This document shows, one piece after another, positions 1 through 5,983 of a stretch of 64,000 bases of DNA. The notes beneath the pieces were generated by a model that saw nothing but the letters and a program-made list of their open reading frames with translations, made no database searches and had not been told where the DNA came from. The DNA lies in the NCBI RefSeq assembly GCF_052113205.1, contig NZ_JBFRCU010000001.1, positions 134,574-198,573 of the forward strand, in the 5' to 3' direction. Both the position numbers and the translations under genes were made by a program. Position 1 is the stretch's first letter, and each line of letters starts with the position of its first letter. Source of the stretch: Inquilinus sp052113205 (GTDB taxonomy: Bacteria; Pseudomonadota; Alphaproteobacteria; DSM-16000; Inquilinaceae).

Positions 1-321
1 GCCTATGCCGTGCCGGACAGCGGCGGCCCGGCCTGGTTCGACGGCTGGCTGATCCCGTCCGACGCGCCGCATCCCGACAACGCGCTGATCTTCATCAACT
101 ACATGCTGCGGCCGAAGGTGATCGCCGCCGCCACCAACTTCACCAACTACGCCAACGCCAACAAGGCGTCGGCGGAGTTCGTCAACAAGGAGATCCTGGA
201 GAACCCGGCGATCTACCCGGACGCGGCGACGCGGGCGAAGCTCTACGTCCCGGCCGACCTGCCGCAGGAGGCGCTGCGCCTGCGCACCCGGGCCTGGAGC
301 CAGATCAAGGCCGGGCAGTAG
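1..321 (+). CDS. Polyamine-type ABC transporter solute-binding protein, C-terminal fragment
   Basis: The frame is open at base 1, so only about 106 C-terminal residues are visible; the GTG at 10 is internal. The segment AYAVPDSGGPAWFDGW followed by a helix-rich tail (HPDNALIFINYMLRP, then YANANKAS) is typical of the C-terminal lobe of PotD/PotF periplasmic binding proteins. These capture spermidine or putrescine and deliver it to a PotABC-type importer. The downstream potA, potB and potC support this. The family is secreted, but the signal peptide lies outside the window. The exact ligand cannot be told from this fragment. Confidence 0.85.
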   Translation, partial: AYAVPDSGGPAWFDGWLIPSDAPHPDNALIFINYMLRPKVIAAATNFTNYANANKASAEFVNKEILENPAIYPDAATRAKLYVPADLPQEALRLRTRAWSQIKAGQ

Positions 322-381
322 GGGCGGGCGGTGCGTGTCATCGGCAACCCCCTCCAATACCGACGGCCGGTATACGACCAG

Positions 382-586
382 ATTGCCTCTCCCGCTTGCG
401 GGAGAGGTCGGACATCCGAAGGATGTCCGGGTGAGGGGATAGCGGCCTCGCCGAAAGCACCGTTCTCCCAGGAGCGAGCGCATGATCCGACCCGTCCTGA
501 AACACCGACCCTGGCGTCGCGGCCGAACGGCCCTCACCCGGTCTCGCTGCGCGAGCCCGACCTCTCCCGCAAGCGGGAGAGGCAAT
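382..586. repeat. Palindromic intergenic repeat, family A copy 1
   Basis: The 362-bp gap between the binding-protein gene and potA is largely filled by this element. Its ends are inverted copies of attgcctctcccgcttgcgg, and each end also contains a shorter hairpin (ctctcccgc/gcgggagag). Internal blocks (gtcggacatccgaaggatgt and ccctcacccggtctcgctgc) recur in the copy at 24318-24521. Shorter relatives lie at 42934-43066 and 48496-48629. It could form a long hairpin in the transcript between the binding protein and potA and may lower expression of the downstream genes. Confidence 0.85.
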
Positions 587-683
587 TGGAGTGCGCTCGG
601 AGATCTATGAACCCGATAGCCCGCGGCGGGAGGGGGCCAGGGGGAGGGGGTTCGCGCCGCCAGAACCCACGTCGCCCCTAGAG

Positions 684-1832
684 ATGCCCACCGCCGAGCG
701 CTATCCGGACATCAAGGACCGGCCCTGGCTCGATCCGCAGGCCAAACCGATCCTGCGTATTGAAGGCCTGACCAAGAAATTCGCCGACTTCATCGCGGTC
801 GACGCGGTCGATCTCGAGATCCATCGCAAGGAGCTGTTCTGCCTGCTCGGCGGCTCCGGCTGCGGCAAGACCACGCTGCTGCGCATGCTCGCCGGCTTCG
901 AGACGCCGAGCGCCGGTCGCATCCTGATCGACGGCCAGGACGTCACCCGGGCGCCGCCCTATGAGCGGCCGGTCAACATGATGTTCCAGTCCTACGCCCT
1001 GTTCCCGCATATGAGCGTGGAGAAGAACATCGGCTACGGGCTGAAGCACGAGGCGATGACCCCGGCCGAGCGGCGCGACCGGGTGGCCGAGCTGCTGGAG
1101 CTGGTGCAGCTGCAGGGCTTCGGCCCGCGCCGCCCGCACCAGCTGTCCGGCGGCCAGCGCCAGCGCGTCGCTTTGGCCCGGGCCCTGGCGAAGAAGCCGA
1201 AGCTGCTGCTGCTCGACGAGCCGCTGGCGGCGCTCGACAAGAAGCTGCGCGAGCAGACCCAGTTCGAACTGATGAACATCCAGGACCAGGTCGGCGTCAC
1301 CTTCATCGTCGTCACCCACGACCAGGAGGAGGCGATGGCGCTGTCGACCCGGATCGCGGTGATGAACCGCGGCCGGATCGTGCAGACCGGCACGCCGACC
1401 GACATCTACGAATACCCGAACTGCCGCTTCTCGGCGGATTTCATCGGCTCGATCAACCTGTTCGACGGCACGGTGGACAGCGCGGCCGATGGCCGGGTGA
1501 CGGTGGCGACCGAGCAGGCCGGGCCGCTGGTGGTGGCCCATGCCGGGGCGGTGGCGCCGGGCACCCCGGTCTCGGTCGCGGTGCGGCCGGAGAAGATCGC
1601 GATCGGGCGCGAGCCGCCGCAGGGCGCCGCCAACACGCTGCAGGGCATGGTCTACGACCTCGGCTATTTCGGCGACCGCTCGCTGTTCCGGGTGCGGCTC
1701 GGCAATGGCCGGCTGGTCTCGGTCAGCCGGCAGAACGACCGTCGCGGGCGGGAGGAGGACCGGCCGGTCGACTGGGACGACCGGGTCTGGCTGTCCTGGT
1801 CCCCCGCCGCGGCGCTGCTGCTGACCGAATGA
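684..1832 (+). CDS. potA: Spermidine/putrescine ABC transporter ATP-binding protein PotA
   Basis: This 382-residue ATPase powers polyamine import at the inner face of the cytoplasmic membrane. Visible motifs are Walker A GGSGCGKTT (about 56-64), Q-loop Gln about 102, signature LSGGQ (about 154-158), Walker B LLLLDEP (about 174-180) and the switch His in VVTHDQEEAM (about 212). A C-terminal TOBE-like region (VAVRPEKIAIG onward) is typical of PotA. The ATG at 684 gives the family's usual N terminus. The frame stays open upstream to 591, but that stretch abuts the repeat and has no family similarity. The stop overlaps the potB start (ATGA), showing translational coupling. Confidence 0.93.
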   Translation: MPTAERYPDIKDRPWLDPQAKPILRIEGLTKKFADFIAVDAVDLEIHRKELFCLLGGSGCGKTTLLRMLAGFETPSAGRILIDGQDVTRAPPYERPVNMMFQSYALFPHMSVEKNIGYGLKHEAMTPAERRDRVAELLELVQLQGFGPRRPHQLSGGQRQRVALARALAKKPKLLLLDEPLAALDKKLREQTQFELMNIQDQVGVTFIVVTHDQEEAMALSTRIAVMNRGRIVQTGTPTDIYEYPNCRFSADFIGSINLFDGTVDSAADGRVTVATEQAGPLVVAHAGAVAPGTPVSVAVRPEKIAIGREPPQGAANTLQGMVYDLGYFGDRSLFRVRLGNGRLVSVSRQNDRRGREEDRPVDWDDRVWLSWSPAAALLLTE

Positions 1833-2770
1833 CCGCGGTTCCGGACCCTGGAGGGGCGACGCCCTTCTGGCGCCGGGCCCTGCGCCGGGTCGGCGACGCC
1901 TGGCGCGGCCTGATCATCGGCGTGCCGACGGTCTGGCTGGTGCTGTTCTTCCTGGTGCCGTTCCTGATCGTGCTGAAGATCAGCCTGGCCCAGAGCATCG
2001 TCGGCCGGCCGCCCTATTCGGCGCTGCTGGAATGGGGCGAGGGGGCGTGGCCGGCGGTCACCGCCTCGCTGCGCAACTACGTCTTCCTGACCCAGGACTG
2101 GCTCTACCTCGCCGGCTACCTGAACTCGGTCAAGATCGCGCTGATCTCGACCGCGCTGTGCCTGGTCTGCGGCTATCCGGTCGCCTACGGCATCGCCCGG
2201 TCCTCGCCCGGCGCGCGCAACATCCTGCTGCTGTTCGTGATCCTGCCGTTCTGGACCTCGTTCCTGCTGCGCATCTATGCCTGGATGGGGCTCCTCAACA
2301 AACAGGGCATCCTCAACGGATTCCTGGTCTGGAGCGGCATCCTCGACCAGCCGATCGAGATGATGAACACCGACTTCGCGGTCTATCTCGGCATCGTCTA
2401 TTCCTACCTGCCCTTCATGATCCTGCCGCTCTACGTGACGCTGGAGAAGCTGGACCAGAGCCTGGTCGAGGCGGCGATGGACCTTGGCTCGCGGCCCTGG
2501 CGGGTGTTCGTCGACGTCACCCTGCCGCTGTCGCTGCCCGGCATCGTCGCCGGGTCGCTGCTGGTGTTCATCCCGGCGACCGGCGAATACGTGATCCCGG
2601 CGCTGCTCGGCAACCCGTCCAGCCCGATGATCGGCCAGGTGCTGTTCAGCGAGTTCTACTCGAATCGCGACTGGCCGGTGGCCTCGGCCGTGGCGGTGGT
2701 GCTGCTGCTGGTCCTGGTGCTGCCGATCCTGTGGTTCCAGAACCGCCAGGCGCGGGGAGGTGAGGCATGA
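1829..2770 (+). CDS. potB: Spermidine/putrescine ABC transporter permease PotB
   Basis: This is a 313-residue inner-membrane permease. It has a hydrophobic first span near residues 30-50 (VWLVLFFLVPFLIVLKISLA), further spans around the conserved block and the permease EAA loop EAAMDLGSRPW, which docks on the PotA ATPase. The protein ends with a last span (AVVLLLVLVLPILW). It overlaps potA by four bases and potC by four bases, so the three genes form one operon. Its length fits PotB, which is slightly longer than PotC. Confidence 0.92.
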   Translation: MTAVPDPGGATPFWRRALRRVGDAWRGLIIGVPTVWLVLFFLVPFLIVLKISLAQSIVGRPPYSALLEWGEGAWPAVTASLRNYVFLTQDWLYLAGYLNSVKIALISTALCLVCGYPVAYGIARSSPGARNILLLFVILPFWTSFLLRIYAWMGLLNKQGILNGFLVWSGILDQPIEMMNTDFAVYLGIVYSYLPFMILPLYVTLEKLDQSLVEAAMDLGSRPWRVFVDVTLPLSLPGIVAGSLLVFIPATGEYVIPALLGNPSSPMIGQVLFSEFYSNRDWPVASAVAVVLLLVLVLPILWFQNRQARGGEA

Positions 2771-3612
2771 GGGGCCGGTCCCGCTTCCTCACCCTCTGGC
2801 TGGTGGCCGGCTTCGTGTTCTTCTACGGGCCGATCGCCTCGATGATCGTGTTCTCCTTCAACGCGTCGCGGCTGGCGACGGTCTGGGGCGGCTTCTCGAC
2901 CAAGTGGTATGCGGCGCTGTGGGGCAACCGGCAGGTGGTCGACGCGGCGCTGCTGAGCCTGCAGATCGCCGCGGTCTCCGCCACCATCGCCACCGCGCTC
3001 GGCACCATGGCGGGCATCGCTTTGGCGCGGTTCGGCCGGTTCCGCGGTCGCCTGCTGCTGGCCGGCATGGTCACGGCGCCGCTGGTGATGCCCGAGGTGA
3101 TCACCGGCCTGTCGCTGCTGCTGCTGTTCGTGGCGCTGGAGGATACGTTCGGCTGGCCGTCCGGCCGCGGCGCCATGACCATCACCATCGCCCATGTCAC
3201 CTTCTGCATGGCCTATGTCGCGGTGGTGGTGCAGTCGCGCCTGGCCGACATGGACGCGTCGATCGAGGAGGCGGCGGCCGATCTCGGCAGCCGGCCCTGG
3301 CAGGTGATGGTCGACATCACCCTGCCGCTGCTGGCGCCGGCCATGGTGTCGGGCTGGCTGCTGGCCTTCACCCTGTCGCTGGACGACCTGGTGATCGCCA
3401 CCTTCACCTCCGGCCCCGGCGCCAACACCCTGCCGATGCTGATCTTCTCCAAGGTCCGGCTGGGGCTGACGCCGGACATCAACGCGCTGGCGACGATCAT
3501 CATCCTGGTGGTGGCCAGCTTCGTCATCGCCAGCGCCGTGATCCTGAACCGCCGCGACGCCCGCAAGGCCCGCGACAGCCGTCGTGCCGCCGCCGGGGGT
3601 GGATCGGCATAA
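2767..3612 (+). CDS. potC: Spermidine/putrescine ABC transporter permease PotC
   Basis: This 281-residue second permease pairs with PotB in the membrane. It carries about six hydrophobic spans and the EAA loop EAAADLGSRPW. The C-terminal signature LDDLVIATFTSGPGANTLP is characteristic of PotC-like proteins. It starts inside the potB stop (ATGA). It is the last gene of the operon; the next 115 bp hold no clear terminator hairpin. Confidence 0.92.
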   Translation: MRGRSRFLTLWLVAGFVFFYGPIASMIVFSFNASRLATVWGGFSTKWYAALWGNRQVVDAALLSLQIAAVSATIATALGTMAGIALARFGRFRGRLLLAGMVTAPLVMPEVITGLSLLLLFVALEDTFGWPSGRGAMTITIAHVTFCMAYVAVVVQSRLADMDASIEEAAADLGSRPWQVMVDITLPLLAPAMVSGWLLAFTLSLDDLVIATFTSGPGANTLPMLIFSKVRLGLTPDINALATIIILVVASFVIASAVILNRRDARKARDSRRAAAGGGSA

Positions 3613-3727
3613 AGATCACCATCGATTTTTGCGTAAATGCAGGTCAAGGAACCCGTTTCCGCTTCGTCCCGTTGGGTGTTCGTTGCGGCCTGGATTCGGG
3701 TCGCTTCACTGAACTGGAGGACGTGCT

Positions 3728-3937
3728 ATGCGTTCCATCTCCACGGCTTTCGCCCTGGCCGGTCTGTCGCTGCTGGCGGCCGCCTGCACGGTGAACACCG
3801 CCCCGCCCGCCCGGACCACCGTGCTCACCCAGCCGGCGCCGGCCGTGGTCACTCAGCCCGCCCCGACCGTGGTCATGCCGGGCACCACCACCTATGTCAC
3901 GCCGCCGCGCACGACGGTGGTGACGCCGGCCTACTGA
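3728..3937 (+). CDS. Small Thr/Pro/Val-rich lipoprotein, copy 1
   Basis: This 69-residue protein begins with a lipoprotein signal peptide (MRSISTAFALAGLSLLAAAC), so Cys-20 should be the lipidated residue. The mature part is a low-complexity repeat of TQPAP and TTVVTP units ending in TTVVTPAY. A good ribosome-binding site (ctggagg) lies just upstream of the ATG. The gene at 4144 is a shorter paralogue with the same start and end, so the pair is a tandem duplication. No function can be assigned; it may be a small envelope protein. Confidence 0.8.
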   Translation: MRSISTAFALAGLSLLAAACTVNTAPPARTTVLTQPAPAVVTQPAPTVVMPGTTTYVTPPRTTVVTPAY

Positions 3938-4143
3938 GGCCGGCCGGAATGGTCGAGCCGGCACGGCGGCCCCGCGGCTTCGGCCGCCAGGGCGCCTGAT
4001 CGGGCATCCGCTTCCCGAAGGCCTCCGTGCCGGCCCGACCCTCGAGACCCGGACCTTCCGGGGAACACGGCGCCGCGTCGTCTTGTTGCTGATTGAGCGC
4101 GGTGCCGACTCAGACCGCTTCCACCCGAAATGGAGGATTGGAC

Positions 4144-4314
4144 ATGCGCTCCACCATCCTGGCCATCACCCTTCTCGGGCTGCCGCTCCTGGCCGCCTGC
4201 ACCGTGAACAACACCCCGGACAAGCCGGACACCACCGTGGTCACCCAGCCGGCGCCGTCGGCGACCGTGGTGACGCCGCCGCCGCGCACGACCGTCGTGA
4301 CGCCGGCCTACTGA
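4144..4314 (+). CDS. Small Thr/Pro/Val-rich lipoprotein, copy 2
   Basis: This 56-residue paralogue of the protein at 3728 has the lipobox LLAAC (Cys about residue 19) and ends in TTVVTPAY. The ATG at 4144 follows an atggagg ribosome-binding site. The frame is open upstream to 4093, but that extension would place residues before the signal peptide. The two genes keep similar leader sequences directly before the start (ggagga, then atgcgttcc or atgcgctcc). Function is unknown. Confidence 0.8.
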   Translation: MRSTILAITLLGLPLLAACTVNNTPDKPDTTVVTQPAPSATVVTPPPRTTVVTPAY

Positions 4315-4343
4315 GGGTAAGCCACGGCGGGGGCGCGCAGCCC

Positions 4344-4490
4344 TAGAGACCGTTTGAAAATGCGCTGGCGTGAGTCGGATGGCGGTGGTTTCGAGAACCG
4401 GCGCGCAGCGGACGTTCGGGTCCGTGAGCACCGGAAGCGCAGAAACCGCCGTCAGACGGCCGCGCCAGTAGCATTTGCAGACGGTCTCTA
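4344..4490. mobile_element. MITE-like palindromic element, 147 bp
   Basis: The ends are 20-bp inverted repeats, tagagaccgtttgaaaatgc at 4344 and the reverse complement of tagagaccgtctgcaaatgc at 4471-4490, with two mismatches. Internal arms also pair imperfectly (gcgctggcg with cgcgccag, ggcggtggttt with aaaccgcc). Both ends begin with TA, which would fit the TA target duplication of the IS630/mariner group, but I see no transposase. The right end supplies the stop codon of the GFA gene at 4488. Confidence 0.6.
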
Positions 4491-4901
4491 CAGGTGGCGC
4501 GTCTCCGCCGGCGCCCTCTCCCAATGGTCGGCGCGGCCGTCCTCGAACTGGACCGGCAGCCCGGCCAGCTCCTCGGCCGTCACATCATCCAGGCAGGCGA
4601 CGTTGACGGCATAGAAGGTGCCGCCCAGCGCCTCCATATGGCCGCGGCCGAACGGCTTGACGCCGCAGCGGCGGCAGAACAGGTGATGGATGGTGCCGCC
4701 CGCGGCGCCGTCGAACTGATAATCCGACAGCGCATCCTCGCCCTGCAGCAGGCGGAAGTCGGGCGCCCTCACGATCGCCTTCCAGAACCGCCCCTTGCCG
4801 CAGATCGAGCAGTTGCAGCGGCTGGTGCCGGCCGCCAGGTCGGCCTCGCATTCGAAGCGCACGGCGCCGCAATGGCAGCTGCCGTGATAGCTGCGTTTCA
4901 T
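4488..4901 (-). CDS. GFA (glutathione-dependent formaldehyde-activating/CENP-V) family protein
   Basis: This 137-residue protein has the GFA zinc-binding layout: SCHCGAVRFEC near the N terminus, RCNCSICGKG about residues 28-37, and FCRRCGVKPF about residues 75-84. GFA-domain proteins bind zinc through these Cys pairs. Some act on S-hydroxymethylglutathione, but most are uncharacterised. It overlaps the AHSA1 gene upstream by four bases, so it is the third gene of the ArsR-AHSA1-GFA operon. Its stop TAG lies in the terminal repeat of the 4344-4490 element, so the C terminus (AETRHL) may have been changed by that insertion. Confidence 0.85.
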   Translation of the reverse strand: MKRSYHGSCHCGAVRFECEADLAAGTSRCNCSICGKGRFWKAIVRAPDFRLLQGEDALSDYQFDGAAGGTIHHLFCRRCGVKPFGRGHMEALGGTFYAVNVACLDDVTAEELAGLPVQFEDGRADHWERAPAETRHL

Positions 4902-5383
4902 CGCGCGTCCCCTCCCGATGGTTCAGCCTGAGCCAGAAAGCCCGGCAGCTTGTCGAAGCACTCGTTCCAGCCGCCGCGGTGGCTGTCGCGGCTCTCGATC
5001 GACCGGAAGCCGGTCTGGCGGAAGGTCATCTCGGTCCTGCCGCCGTGCTCCCGGAAGGTGAGGGCGATCAGCATCTGCTGCGCCACCTCCTCGTCCCAGG
5101 CGAAGGTGAAGACCAGCCGGTCCGGCGGCGCGATCTCGCGATAGATCCCCGCCATGCCGAAGCTCTTGCCCTCGGGCGAGGTGATGACGGCGCTCCAGGC
5201 GCCGCCCGGCCGCAGGTCGATCCGCACCGCGGAGGCGGAAAAATCCTTCGGCCCCAGCCAGCACACCAGATGCTCGGGCTGGGTCCAGGCCTTGAACACC
5301 AGGCTGCGCGGCGCGTCGAACTGGCGGGTGATCACCAGCTCCGATCCTGATTCCAGGGTGGCGCTGTCACTGGGTGCGGTCAT
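4898..5383 (-). CDS. SRPBCC/AHSA1 domain protein
   Basis: This 161-residue protein has a single AHSA1-type START-like fold. The N-terminal block ITRQFDAPRSLVFKAWTQPE, the WLGPKDF segment and the C-terminal GGWNECFDKLPGFLA helix are all family marks. Such domains bind hydrophobic ligands; no enzyme activity can be inferred. It overlaps the ArsR gene by 17 bp and the GFA gene by 4 bp. ArsR-AHSA1 pairs are a common bacterial arrangement in which the repressor controls the operon. Confidence 0.88.
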   Translation of the reverse strand: MTAPSDSATLESGSELVITRQFDAPRSLVFKAWTQPEHLVCWLGPKDFSASAVRIDLRPGGAWSAVITSPEGKSFGMAGIYREIAPPDRLVFTFAWDEEVAQQMLIALTFREHGGRTEMTFRQTGFRSIESRDSHRGGWNECFDKLPGFLAQAEPSGGDAR

Positions 5384-5717
5384 CGTCGGTGTCCTTGCCT
5401 TGCAGTTGGCGCAGATAGGCGTTCAGCCGGTCGAAGCCGGCATCCCAGAACGGGCGATAGCCTTCGACCCAGTCGGCGATCTCCTTCAGCGGCCCGGCCT
5501 GCAGCCGGCAGGGCCGCCACTGCGCCGAGCGGCTGCGCGCCACCAGCCCGGCGCGCTCCAGCACCTTCAGATGCTTGGACACGGCGGTCAGGCTCATGGC
5601 GAAAGGCTCACCGAGCTCGGTGACCGAGGCCTCACCCCGCGCCAGCCGCGCCAGGATGGCCCGGCGGGTGGGGTCGGCGAGCGCCGCCAGAGTGAGGCTG
5701 AGGGGATCCGTCGACAC
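5367..5717 (-). CDS. ArsR-family transcriptional regulator, metal-independent type
   Basis: This protein of about 116 residues has a winged helix with DPTRRAILARL (helix 1), a recognition region SLTAVSKHLKVLERAGLV and a wing ending RSRSAQWRPCRL. No Cys-x-Cys metal motif is present, which matches the SdpR-like repressors found beside AHSA1 genes. The GTG at 5717 gives the usual N terminus (STDPLSLTLAAL). A TTG at 5741 could add eight residues, but it lies inside the operator-like repeat. The likely role is autorepression of this three-gene operon. Confidence 0.85.
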   Translation of the reverse strand: MSTDPLSLTLAALADPTRRAILARLARGEASVTELGEPFAMSLTAVSKHLKVLERAGLVARSRSAQWRPCRLQAGPLKEIADWVEGYRPFWDAGFDRLNAYLRQLQGKDTDDDRTQ

Positions 5718-5723
5718 GTTATG

Positions 5724-5751
5724 AACCGATCGGTTAAACAACCAGATGGTT
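5724..5751. promoter_or_regulatory. Tandem palindromes, likely ArsR operator
   Basis: Two 12-bp sites, aaccgatcggtt (5724-5735, perfect palindrome) and aaccagatggtt (5740-5751, near-perfect), lie 16 bp apart centre to centre, directly upstream of the arsR start. The AACC-N4-GGTT pattern repeated about every one and a half helical turns suggests two repressor dimers. Assignment to this ArsR protein is inferred from position. Confidence 0.6.
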
Positions 5752-5801
5752 CAATACGGCCACTGACCTGGACCTGTCAAGACACCCGATGACGATCGCG
5801 G

Positions 5802-5879
5802 CTGCCCGGCCTCCGACACATCCCGGCGGATCCAGCCCTGGAAGGCGCGGAGGTTGATCTCCTTCTCGCCCAGCACGCC
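5802..5879. repeat. 78-bp direct repeat, left copy (duplicate of the Rieske gene 3' end)
   Basis: This stretch matches 9864-9941 at 75 of 78 positions. In the minus-strand frame it encodes the tail GEKEINLRAFQGWIRRDV of the TetR-Rieske fusion protein, but it is detached from any gene body. The three mismatches all fall in its left 22 bases. The sequence becomes visibly AT-richer directly to its right, at 5880. It looks like the left boundary (attL-like) of the island that follows, or the remnant of a second gene copy. Confidence 0.75.
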
Positions 5880-5983
5880 AGTGGGCTAGGCGAATCTGTA
5901 AGGAAACTACTTGCCCGTATTATTCGGATTTTTCATTCAATAACCTACTAGATCAGGCTAGAAAGAAGAAAGATGGTCGTATA

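Noticed and set aside
331..681. Open frame of 116 codons in the potA leader
   Set aside because: It is created by the family A repeat, is rich in Arg/Pro/Gly and has no motif or ribosome-binding site.
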